NCBI GenBank assembly: GCA_900752275.1
Contig: CAADUS010000058.1
Location: 1 to 6,897, forward strand
Source: an uncultured Collinsella sp.
GTDB lineage: Bacteria; Actinomycetota; Coriobacteriia; Coriobacteriales; Coriobacteriaceae
Direction: 5' to 3'
DNA: 6,897 nucleotides
Shown: piece by piece, positions 1 through 4,850 of the stretch
How positions within the stretch are numbered: position 1 is the first letter of the stretch
Layout of the letters: every line of letters starts with the position of its first letter
The notes under the pieces: model-generated
Database searches by the model: none
Told to the model about the DNA's origin: nothing
Seen by the model: only the letters and a program-made list of their open reading frames with translations
Made by a program: the position numbers and the translations under genes

Positions 1-57
1 CAGCAGCACCAGTAGCGTCACTGCGACAAGCCCTCGGTAGGGCTTCAAAAACCTCAT
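1..57 (-). CDS. Probable multidrug-type ABC transporter (permease/ATPase), N-terminus only
   Basis: This is a partial gene running off the left edge. Its ATG lies at 57-55 on the minus strand and shares the A at position 57 with the TAA stop of the MarR-family gene (TAATG), which suggests translational coupling. The visible 19 codons read MRFLKPYRGLVAVTLLVLL: a short basic start with 'LKPYR' followed by a hydrophobic stretch. That matches the usual N-terminus of fused ABC exporters, just before membrane helix 1. A purine-rich GAGGGGGAG lies about 14 nt upstream inside the MarR gene, too far for a strong independent ribosome site. MarR-family genes are often cotranscribed with exporters of this type, which supports the call. 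Neither the ATPase domain nor the rest of the membrane domain is in the window, so the family assignment is inference from 19 residues and context. Confidence 0.62.
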   Translation of the reverse strand, partial: MRFLKPYRGLVAVTLLVLL

Positions 58-569
58 TAACAGTCGCACGACTCCCCCTCACGTTGATTCTCCGACTGAT
101 CTTCGGCTGCCACCTGCCGCTTAAATGCCTCGCACTCCTCACCGAGCACCTGAGAAAATTTACCGATCAAGCGCATAATCTCGCGCTGCTCACATGGCTC
201 GAGGGCATCGAAGGCTCTCTGCTCGGCCTCTTGCGCCGGCATCGCATACCGTTTTGCAAATCGTCTACCCTCTTCGGTCAGGCTCACAACCTTGTTCTTG
301 CGACTGCCTTCGGCAAACTCAAGCGTGGCGAAACCCCGCGCCGTCAAGGTTTTAATGGCCGAGTTTATAGTCTGTTTGCTATAGAACCATTCGCTTGTCA
401 GACGACTTACAGCAATGCTGCCGCCCGCCGTGCTGGTGTCGACGAGCATCCAATAGGCGCAGTCCGAAAGACCACAGGTGCGCGCGAACTCCGAATAGAT
501 ACGGTCAAGCCCGTTGAGCATCCGGTCGAAATCGACCAGGCTAACTGCATTATTCATCTCTCCCGCCAT
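57..569 (-). CDS. MarR-family transcriptional regulator
   Basis: A 170-aa winged-helix regulator, slightly longer than the usual 140-150 aa of MarR proteins because of a polar C-terminal tail ending in SCDC. Residues 14-45 form the N-terminal helical dimerisation region. Residues 50-85 hold the helix-turn-helix (SRLTSEW, then recognition helix SKQTINSAIKTLTARGF). Residues 85-105 are the wing, with the characteristic basic GSRKNKVVSLTEEGRRFA pattern. Residues 110-150 form the closing helices. It probably binds DNA as a dimer and responds to a small ligand that is not identifiable here. It overlaps the downstream ABC exporter gene by one base, so it likely controls that exporter and itself. No good Shine-Dalgarno precedes the ATG at 569. 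A second in-frame ATG at 557 (residue 5) has GGGAG only two bases away, too close for normal use, so the exact start is uncertain. Confidence 0.9.
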   Translation of the reverse strand: MAGEMNNAVSLVDFDRMLNGLDRIYSEFARTCGLSDCAYWMLVDTSTAGGSIAVSRLTSEWFYSKQTINSAIKTLTARGFATLEFAEGSRKNKVVSLTEEGRRFAKRYAMPAQEAEQRAFDALEPCEQREIMRLIGKFSQVLGEECEAFKRQVAAEDQSENQREGESCDC

Positions 570-573
570 TCGA

Positions 574-621
574 TAGTCCGAGTTTTGACTAATTTGTTTT
601 TAGATTAGTCCGAGATTTGAC
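574..621. repeat. Putative MarR operator: 16-bp direct repeat plus inverted repeat
   Basis: TAGTCCGAGTTTTGAC (574-589) recurs as TAGTCCGAGATTTGAC (606-621), 15 of 16 bases identical with starts 32 bp apart, about three helical turns. Between and overlapping them is a perfect dyad, GACTAAT (587-593) and ATTAGTC (604-610), separated by 10 bp. The elements cover the predicted -10 and the transcription start of the MarR-family gene, so binding would block its promoter. The identity of the bound protein is inferred from position only. Confidence 0.55.
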
Positions 622-630
622 CATCGTCAA
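602..630 (-). promoter_or_regulatory. Predicted promoter of the marR-ABC operon
   Basis: On the minus strand, TTGACG (complement of 625-630) is followed after exactly 17 bases by TAATCT (complement of 602-607). The -35 matches consensus in five of six bases; the -10 is weaker. The start of transcription would fall near 595, giving a leader of about 25 bases before the ATG at 569. It overlaps the repeats described separately, as expected for autoregulation. Confidence 0.5.
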
Positions 631-645
631 TAAGTTCGTTATATA
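617..645 (+). promoter_or_regulatory. Promoter-like sequence facing right
   Basis: On the plus strand TTGACC (617-622) is followed after 17 bases by TATATA (640-645). This is a better -10 than that of the marR promoter it faces away from. No plus-strand gene lies downstream: a transcript would start near 652 and run antisense into the terminator and the 96-aa gene. It may be fortuitous because the AT-rich operator region resembles promoters. Confidence 0.3.
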
Positions 646-673
646 TGGTCGGCTCTACATTGCATATCGACAG

Positions 674-709
674 AAAAAGACCGCCGGCACGGGGGCGGCG
701 CCGGCGGTC
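674..709 (-). terminator. Rho-independent terminator of the 96-aa gene
   Basis: A perfect 10-bp GC-rich stem, GACCGCCGGC (679-688) with GCCGGCGGTC (700-709), encloses an 11-base loop. On the minus strand it is followed directly by TTTTT (complement of 674-678). It lies 28 bases past the stop of the 737-1027 gene and would isolate that gene from the downstream marR promoter. Confidence 0.88.
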
Positions 710-736
710 ACGCGAGAATAGCGATGTATTTGCCCG

Positions 737-1027
737 TTAGGCAGCGACGGCCTCGTAGACCGTGGCGCCCGCAAAGCTGTCGTGCAGGCTCTTGCCGCAG
801 ATCCAGGGCAGCTCAATGACCTCACAGACCGTGTTAACCAGCTCGGAGCAGTCAGTAAAGTGGCCCTTATCGTTGAGGGCCTCGCAATCCTGAACACGCC
901 AATATCCATCGGTGTGCGTGATGTAGTACTCGTGGTTGTCGATCGTCACAAAAGCGCGCGTCTTGGAACGCAGCAGCTTCAGAAATCCTTCGAAGTCAGT
1001 CTCGACGACATCTCCAGCCTGGAACAT
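737..1027 (-). CDS. Small hypothetical protein, 96 aa, four cysteines
   Basis: I do not recognise this family. It is a soluble-looking 96-aa protein with no signal peptide or membrane segment. It is mildly acidic and holds four cysteines (48, 60, 68, 77) with irregular spacing, so no standard zinc ribbon is evident. The N-terminal part (residues 1-45) reads like a small beta-rich domain: GDVVETDFEGFLKLLRSK, then AFVTIDNHEYYITHTDGYWRV. That it is a real gene is supported by a near-perfect Shine-Dalgarno, AGGAGG (complement of 1035-1040), seven bases before the ATG, and by a strong intrinsic terminator just after the stop. It appears to be transcribed alone, between the divergent nitroreductase gene and the marR unit. 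No function can be assigned from sequence. Confidence 0.8.
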   Translation of the reverse strand: MFQAGDVVETDFEGFLKLLRSKTRAFVTIDNHEYYITHTDGYWRVQDCEALNDKGHFTDCSELVNTVCEVIELPWICGKSLHDSFAGATVYEAVAA

Positions 1028-1040
1028 GATGTTACCTCCT

Positions 1041-1321
1041 GGCCCGGCGCCACCATGGCGCGTTGATAAACGTTGGTACTCCTTTAGTAAAACCTTTATC
1101 AGAGCTTATGCGCGCATCATTTAGGCAAGTGGTAAAAAACCGCAGGGTAGACGGGATAAAACGTTTAACCATCTCATCAGCTTCTCACATTCTTGCCGCA
1201 GTTTTATGCAAGCCGACTTTTCCGATTGGCGGCCATTGCTGTTTGGAGCCCTTCGCGCGATTACGGCTACGGCACGACGGGTAAGAACGGAGCATCTGCA
1301 ACGTCATCGCTAGGAGAACCC
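1041..1321. other. Divergent intergenic region between the 96-aa gene and the nitroreductase
   Basis: About 280 bases without a credible gene. The central part (roughly 1061-1170) is clearly more AT-rich than its surroundings and holds GATAAACGTT (1065-1074) and the related GATAAAACGTTT (1155-1166). A TTTATC, the complement of the same core, lies near 1105. It must contain the nitroreductase promoter, but I could not pick one convincing -35/-10 pair. Plus-strand open frames here have no ribosome site and are treated as chance. Confidence 0.5.
1063..1091 (-). promoter_or_regulatory. Possible promoter of the 96-aa gene
   Basis: On the minus strand TTTACT (complement of 1086-1091) and TATCAA (complement of 1063-1068) are 17 bases apart, each matching consensus at four of six positions. 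Transcription would start near 1056, with the Shine-Dalgarno at 1035-1040 well placed in a leader of about 29 bases. The match is modest, so this is only the best candidate. Confidence 0.33.
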
Positions 1322-1849
1322 ATGGAGACCATCGAAGCGCTCATCCATCGCCGTAGCTGCCGCAACTACAGCGATCGCCCCGTCGAAGCCGAAAAGCTCG
1401 CACGCATTATCGAGGCCGGCCAGTACGCGCCCAGCGGCATGGGGCGCCAGCCAGTGACGTTTGTCGCCGTTACCGACCCCGCGACCGTCAAGCGTCTCTC
1501 ACAGCTCAATGCGCAAGTCATGGGAAGCAACGACGACCCCTTCTACGGCGCCAAAACGGTTGTGGTGGTGCTGGTCGACCGCAGCGTGCCCACGCATCTG
1601 GAAGACGGTTCGCTTGCCATGGGCAACCTGCTCAATGCTGCCTATGCGCTGGGCGTTGATTCGTGCTGGATTCATCGCGCCCACGAGGTTTTCGATTCGC
1701 CCGAAGGCCTGGAGCTGCTGGCCAGCTGGGGTCTGCCCGCCGACGGAAGCCTGCGCGGCGTCGGCAACTGCATCCTGGGCTATGCCGAGGGCACGCTTCC
1801 CGAGGCCAAGCCCCGCCGCGACAACGTGGTGTATGTTCCGCCGTTCTAA
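1322..1849 (+). CDS. Nitroreductase-family FMN-dependent oxidoreductase
   Basis: A 175-aa cytoplasmic flavoprotein, near the lower end of the family's size range. Family features are the N-terminal FMN-phosphate-binding HRRSCRNYSDRPV (residues 9-21), APSGMGRQP (36-44, cofactor/isoalloxazine region), the dimer-core helix with LAMGNLLNAAYALGVDSCWI (98-117), and the C-terminal GVGNCILGYAEG followed by basic KPRRDNVVY (146-171). Members use NAD(P)H and FMN to reduce nitroaromatics, quinones or flavins; the natural substrate cannot be told from sequence. The start at 1322 is chosen because AGGAG (1312-1316) lies five bases upstream and the protein then begins with the typical METIEALIHRRS. The frame stays open upstream to 1193, but those 43 residues have no family resemblance. 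It is the only plus-strand gene here and converges on the LCP gene. Confidence 0.93.
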   Translation: METIEALIHRRSCRNYSDRPVEAEKLARIIEAGQYAPSGMGRQPVTFVAVTDPATVKRLSQLNAQVMGSNDDPFYGAKTVVVVLVDRSVPTHLEDGSLAMGNLLNAAYALGVDSCWIHRAHEVFDSPEGLELLASWGLPADGSLRGVGNCILGYAEGTLPEAKPRRDNVVYVPPF

Positions 1850-1860
1850 CGAACGGCGGA
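1837..1860 (+). other. Perfect hairpin with the nitroreductase stop codon in its loop
   Basis: TCCGCCGTTC (1837-1846) pairs perfectly with GAACGGCGGA (1851-1860) around a TAAC tetraloop whose first three bases are the TAA stop. No T-run follows, so it is not a standard terminator. It could protect the mRNA 3' end or slow ribosomes at termination. Confidence 0.75.
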
Positions 1861-1874
1861 CCCGTTGACGCTGC

Positions 1875-1974
1875 GCGGGCCGCATTCACGCCAATCTGAC
1901 GTTCAATTTCGAGGGCGCGACCAAAAGGTCAGCGCCCTCTCATTTGTCGTCACCTTGGCGCAAATGCGGCCCGC
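1875..1974. repeat. Nested inverted repeats between convergent genes, possible terminator
   Basis: The outer arms are GCGGGCCGCATT (1875-1886) and AATGCGGCCCGC (1963-1974), a perfect 12-bp match that extends to 18 bp with two mismatches (1875-1892 with 1957-1974). Inside lies a second hairpin, GAGGGCGC (1911-1918) with GCGCCCTC (1932-1939), extended by GACC/GGTC around an AAAA loop with one bulged A. On the plus strand the inner hairpin is followed by TCATTTGT, a weak U-tract, so it may end the nitroreductase transcript. On the minus strand no U-tract follows. Its position between convergent genes fits a bidirectional barrier. Confidence 0.6.
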
Positions 1975-2030
1975 TCGCTGTTGGTGCCTGACATCGAGTG
2001 AACCACCGTTGGCATCCGGCACCTGGACAG

Positions 2031-3191
2031 CTAATTAACAGGATGATAGAAGGTGTCCACAACGGTTTGTTTTACATTGTCCTGGTCCAGATAGAACTCG
2101 GCGAAGGTGTCGCCCTGCTGCATGGTGCCCTGCAGCGTCACGACATCAAACGAAGTTAGGCCGTGCTCGAGCATCGTAGTCGCTAGATAGCTAAACTCAT
2201 CGAGACCCAGGTTGGTCCACGTATAGTCGTCCATGGTTTGGTACAGGCTGATGAGCGCAGCGGGGTTGCTCTTAGCGCTACTGAGAACCTTGGACGCAAA
2301 CGCCTGGAGGTAACTCACCTGACGCGCGGTTCGGTCGAGCGAGGACGTGAGCACAGAGGTATCGCGCCACTGCACGTACTTCTCGGCCATCTTGCCAAAG
2401 AGTGTTGTCTCCTGGCCCTCGACCACCGAAGTGCCCGGCACAGTCTGCGTGGGTACCAGCGTCACGCCGCCAATAGAATCATTGATAGGCGCCACGCCCT
2501 CAATATTGAGCGTGTAGTAATAGTCGACCGGGATATTGTCGAGTACGCGTGAAGCGGCCGCCGCCGTCAGCTGCGAGGAATTATCGCCGTCGGTGCCGTA
2601 GGCAAATTGCAGACACAGTTGCTCGGTCACCTGTCCCGAAAACGAGCCGCCTGCGTACGTATCGACCGCGACCAAGCTATCACGCGGAATAACGATGCCT
2701 CGCGCCTCGCCCGTATCGGTATTAAGGGCTACAACCATAACGGTATCCGACTGGCCTTCTTTGGTGCCATCATCAGATGCGCGGTTATCAAAACCGATAA
2801 ACGCGATTGTAGCCATGTGCTTGTTGAGCGCGTACTTCTTACCGTTATAGGTAATGGTGTCGCCCTTGGCCTTAATGACCTTCTGGGTCTTTTCCTCGAT
2901 CTTCCTTTTGCCCTGGCTCACGCTATGGCTCACAAAGCCCCAGCCGGCAGCAACAATCGCGCCGATCACGAGCAGCACGATCACGAGCGTGCGGATACGG
3001 CGACGACGTTTGATGCGCTTAATCGACTCCTTGGAACGGCGACGGCGCTGCGGTGCTGCCTCATCGAGCGAAGGCCATTCGGTCTCATCGGCAGGCTGCG
3101 TCACATCGGAAATCTGCTGCTGGGAAGTGCTCTCCTGGCCGCTTTCTTCGGGGTCTACCGCATCAATTAAGTGTTTACCGCGTGGGTTCAT
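2031..3191 (-). CDS. LCP-family (LytR-CpsA-Psr) cell-wall polymer transferase
   Basis: A 386-aa membrane-anchored protein. Residues 1-66 form an acidic then strongly basic cytoplasmic tail (RRRRSKESIKRIKRRRR). Residues 67-88 are one membrane helix, and the rest is extracellular. The LCP domain spans about 125-300: IAFIGFDNR (129-137), SDTVMVVALN (148-157, acidic D149), the hallmark GIVIPRDS (165-172, R170 D171), LCLQFAYGTDG (192-202), and NDSIGGVTLV (237-246). An Arg-containing KYVQWRDT follows, then SLDRTARQVSYLQAF (284-298). LCP enzymes move lipid-linked glycopolymers onto peptidoglycan, and in Actinomyces oris LcpA puts glycan on a sortase substrate. The C-terminal 80 residues lie outside the core. 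The ATG is two bases after the sortase stop (TAG-CA-ATG), so the genes are translationally coupled. Whether it acts on wall polymer or on the neighbouring surface protein is not known. Confidence 0.9.
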   Translation of the reverse strand: MNPRGKHLIDAVDPEESGQESTSQQQISDVTQPADETEWPSLDEAAPQRRRRSKESIKRIKRRRRIRTLVIVLLVIGAIVAAGWGFVSHSVSQGKRKIEEKTQKVIKAKGDTITYNGKKYALNKHMATIAFIGFDNRASDDGTKEGQSDTVMVVALNTDTGEARGIVIPRDSLVAVDTYAGGSFSGQVTEQLCLQFAYGTDGDNSSQLTAAAASRVLDNIPVDYYYTLNIEGVAPINDSIGGVTLVPTQTVPGTSVVEGQETTLFGKMAEKYVQWRDTSVLTSSLDRTARQVSYLQAFASKVLSSAKSNPAALISLYQTMDDYTWTNLGLDEFSYLATTMLEHGLTSFDVVTLQGTMQQGDTFAEFYLDQDNVKQTVVDTFYHPVN

Positions 3192-3193
3192 TG

Positions 3194-4000
3194 CTACTTG
3201 GTTTCCTGATCATTAACTAAAACACCGCTAACGATATAGCGCCAGTTGCTGCGCTGTGATTTATCGAGCACGCAGGTGCTCAGCTGTACAATCTTACTAT
3301 CCGCATCAAGCAATACGCCTTCGCGCACGTTTTTAAGGAGCGCGTCGGGATTGCAAACGGTATTGAAATACTCCTGGCGTACGGCGGGATCGGCAAAGTT
3401 AAACGAGTTGAGGATGTGGCGATTGTCGTACTGGTAGGCCGAAACGATCTTGTACTTCAAGATATGACCGGGTGTGTAGATAAAGAACTCGGTGTTCTCG
3501 TTAAAAAAGTCCGCATCCTCAAAATAATGCAAGTTGTGGAACATGCGTCTGTTCACATGACCATAAATCACCGTGACGGGGTCACTAAAATCGCGGGCGT
3601 TGGCCATTTGGCTAAAGGCGGCGCCGTACGGATCGTACTTGCCATCCTTGTCGTGATTGAGATAGAACAGATCATCCACCGAGCTCTGCAGCAAGGGCGT
3701 ATTGATATCGGTGCCCGGAATGTAGAGCCAAGCGTAGATGTCAGCGTTCTCCTGGATCAGTGGAGCAAAATCGATGGGATTATCCGGCAGCTCGTCGTTC
3801 TTAGACTCGACCTTGGTCGCGGGCTTGCCCGTCGCGCTCATCTCCTCGGCGCCTTTTTGATCTAGATGGTACATGTAAAGCACGTACCCGCCACAGCCAA
3901 CTGCAACCAACAACAGCACGGCGATAACACCTTTGAGAATTGCGGCGCGACGCCTTTTGCCCGGGTTGCCCACATGCTTGCCCAACGGCTTCTCTGCCAT
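3194..4000 (-). CDS. srtB: Class B sortase
   Basis: A 268-aa cysteine transpeptidase anchored by one N-terminal membrane helix (about residues 22-44) behind a basic tail, leaving the catalytic domain outside. The class B start NPIDFAPLIQENADIYAWLYIPGTDI (74-99) is clear. The catalytic residues are His148 in VIYGHVN, Cys243 in LSTCV and Arg254 in NWRYIVSGVLV. Length and order fit class B. Sortases cut a sorting signal between Thr and Gly and link the Thr to peptidoglycan. Class B enzymes of Clostridioides difficile use (S/N)PxTG signals, matching the SPTTG of the gene directly upstream, so that protein is very probably its substrate. AAGGA lies about six bases before the ATG. A terminator separates it from the upstream gene, and the LCP gene follows within two bases. 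The symbol denotes the class, not proven orthology. Confidence 0.94.
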   Translation of the reverse strand: MAEKPLGKHVGNPGKRRRAAILKGVIAVLLLVAVGCGGYVLYMYHLDQKGAEEMSATGKPATKVESKNDELPDNPIDFAPLIQENADIYAWLYIPGTDINTPLLQSSVDDLFYLNHDKDGKYDPYGAAFSQMANARDFSDPVTVIYGHVNRRMFHNLHYFEDADFFNENTEFFIYTPGHILKYKIVSAYQYDNRHILNSFNFADPAVRQEYFNTVCNPDALLKNVREGVLLDADSKIVQLSTCVLDKSQRSNWRYIVSGVLVNDQETK

Positions 4001-4021
4001 GATTTTCCTTCATCCCAAATC

Positions 4022-4054
4022 AGTTAAAAAAGGACCCGCACAAGTACGGGTCCT
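4022..4054 (-). terminator. Rho-independent terminator after the surface-protein gene
   Basis: AGGACCCG (4031-4038) pairs with CGGGTCCT (4047-4054) around an 8-base loop. On the minus strand it is followed by a run of T (complement of 4026-4030, extending the T of the stem) and then AACTG. It lies 29 bases past the stop of the 4084-4674 gene and only about 22 bases before the sortase start, so it probably lowers rather than abolishes sortase transcription. Confidence 0.85.
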
Positions 4055-4059
4055 CAAAT

Positions 4060-4079
4060 CATACGGTTGAAACCGTATG
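4060..4079 (-). other. Second hairpin in tandem with the terminator
   Basis: CATACGGT (4060-4067) pairs perfectly with ACCGTATG (4072-4079) around TGAA. It begins five bases beyond the stop codon of the surface-protein gene and precedes the terminator hairpin on the minus strand. No T-run follows. It may stabilise the 3' end of the abundant upstream mRNA. Confidence 0.7.
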
Positions 4080-4083
4080 CGTG

Positions 4084-4674
4084 CTAGTTGTTCTTGCGAA
4101 GAGCAACAAAGGCGCAAGCGGCACCAGCAGCAGCAACAACAGCCACGGCGGCGACACCGGTGGTGTCCACACCGGTAGTCGGAGACTTAGCACCCTTGTC
4201 GGCAGTCACGGTCGTGCTAGCGGCAGCAGAAGCGCCACTCGTGGGCTGAGCAACCAGAGAGATGATGCAGAGCTCGTTCATCGTGAAGGAAACGTTGCCG
4301 TTGGCGTCGGCGGTCAGCTCCTTCTCCTCCCTAACGCCAGAATCATGCTGGATGTAGGCGGTCACCTTGGCGCCAGCATACTGGGAGCCAAGAGCAAAGG
4401 TAAAGTTGTACGGGCCGCTCGTGTTGTGCTGGGTGACCTCAAAAGAAGCAACCACATTGGAGCCAGAGGGAACGTTGGTGGCGGCAGTACCAGTACCGAC
4501 AACCTTAAGCCAAGCATCGCTACCAGCGGCAACGCCAGACGCATTCGCAGTCACGCCGTTGGACGTAACAGGACCGCTTTTAACATTTGCAGGACTGTTA
4601 GCAGCAAAAGCAGCCACGGGCATAGCCAGGGCAAGAGCGAGAACGCTCAGTGCTGCCATGAATCTCTTTTTCAT
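4084..4674 (-). CDS. Small sortase-anchored surface protein with SPTTG signal
   Basis: A 196-aa secreted protein. The signal peptide is MKKRFMAAL plus a hydrophobic core ending AFA, with cleavage likely after Ala24. The mature part is rich in Ala, Ser, Thr, Gly and Val and lacks recognisable enzyme motifs. Residues about 72-142 look like a beta-sandwich. Their end (VTAYIQHDSGVREEKELTAD, then NVSFTMNELCIISLVAQ) resembles the pre-anchor domain common in surface proteins of gut Actinobacteria and Clostridia. A Ser/Thr/Ala linker (144-160) leads to the sorting signal: SPTTG (164-168), hydrophobic helix (173-191) and charged tail RKNN. SPxTG is the class B sortase type, matching the adjacent sortase gene. 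GAGGAG lies eight bases before the ATG, downstream of a near-consensus promoter. The role, such as adhesin or pilus-like component, cannot be told; only about 140 residues remain after processing. Confidence 0.9.
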   Translation of the reverse strand: MKKRFMAALSVLALALAMPVAAFAANSPANVKSGPVTSNGVTANASGVAAGSDAWLKVVGTGTAATNVPSGSNVVASFEVTQHNTSGPYNFTFALGSQYAGAKVTAYIQHDSGVREEKELTADANGNVSFTMNELCIISLVAQPTSGASAAASTTVTADKGAKSPTTGVDTTGVAAVAVVAAAGAACAFVALRKNN

Positions 4675-4721
4675 GTTAGGTACTCCTCAACTTGCAGCTT
4701 GCAGATTTTCAAGTGCCTAGC

Positions 4722-4750
4722 AGTATAGCTTTTTTGCAAACTGCGACCAA
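4722..4750 (-). promoter_or_regulatory. Promoter of the surface-protein gene
   Basis: On the minus strand TTGGTC (complement of 4745-4750) and TATACT (complement of 4722-4727) are 17 bases apart. The -10 is near-consensus. Transcription would start near 4715, leaving a leader of about 40 bases that ends in GAGGAG eight bases before the ATG at 4674. This is the best promoter among the minus-strand genes and likely serves the substrate and, by readthrough, the sortase and LCP genes. Confidence 0.65.
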
Positions 4751-4799
4751 ACAGCTCTACAAGAAGCAATACTGCAGATTTTTGTTCGCCCATAGCCCC

Positions 4800-4850
4800 A
4801 AACGGCACCTCGCTGTGACGATTTTATGTTCCGGCAGGTCTACGCCGTTT
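4800..4850. other. Imperfect inverted repeat across the stop of the membrane-protein gene
   Basis: AAACGGC plus ACCT (4800-4810) faces AGGT (4836-4839) and GCCGTTT (4844-4850). The arms are complementary except for a four-base bulge, CTAC, that contains the TAG stop complement. No T-run follows on the minus strand, so terminator function is doubtful. The rest of 4675-4799 holds the surface-protein promoter and no gene. Confidence 0.35.

Noticed and set aside
1226..1240. Possible sigma-54 (-24/-12) promoter, TTGGC followed by TTGC
   Set aside because: The spacing is two bases shorter than the GG-N10-GC rule allows, and the surrounding bases do not match the consensus.
1193..1321. N-terminal extension of the nitroreductase by 43 residues
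   Set aside because: No ribosome site precedes the ATG at 1193, the added residues do not resemble the family, and AGGAG sits correctly before the ATG at 1322.
1983..2023. GGTGCC / GGCACC pair downstream of the LCP gene as a terminator
   Set aside because: Only six base pairs around a loop of about 29 bases, with no T-run on the minus strand.
4081..4728. Long plus-strand open frame opposite the surface-protein gene
   Set aside because: It is the mirror of a convincing secreted protein with promoter, ribosome site and terminator. Its own translation has low-complexity Ser/Gly/Arg composition and no ribosome site.
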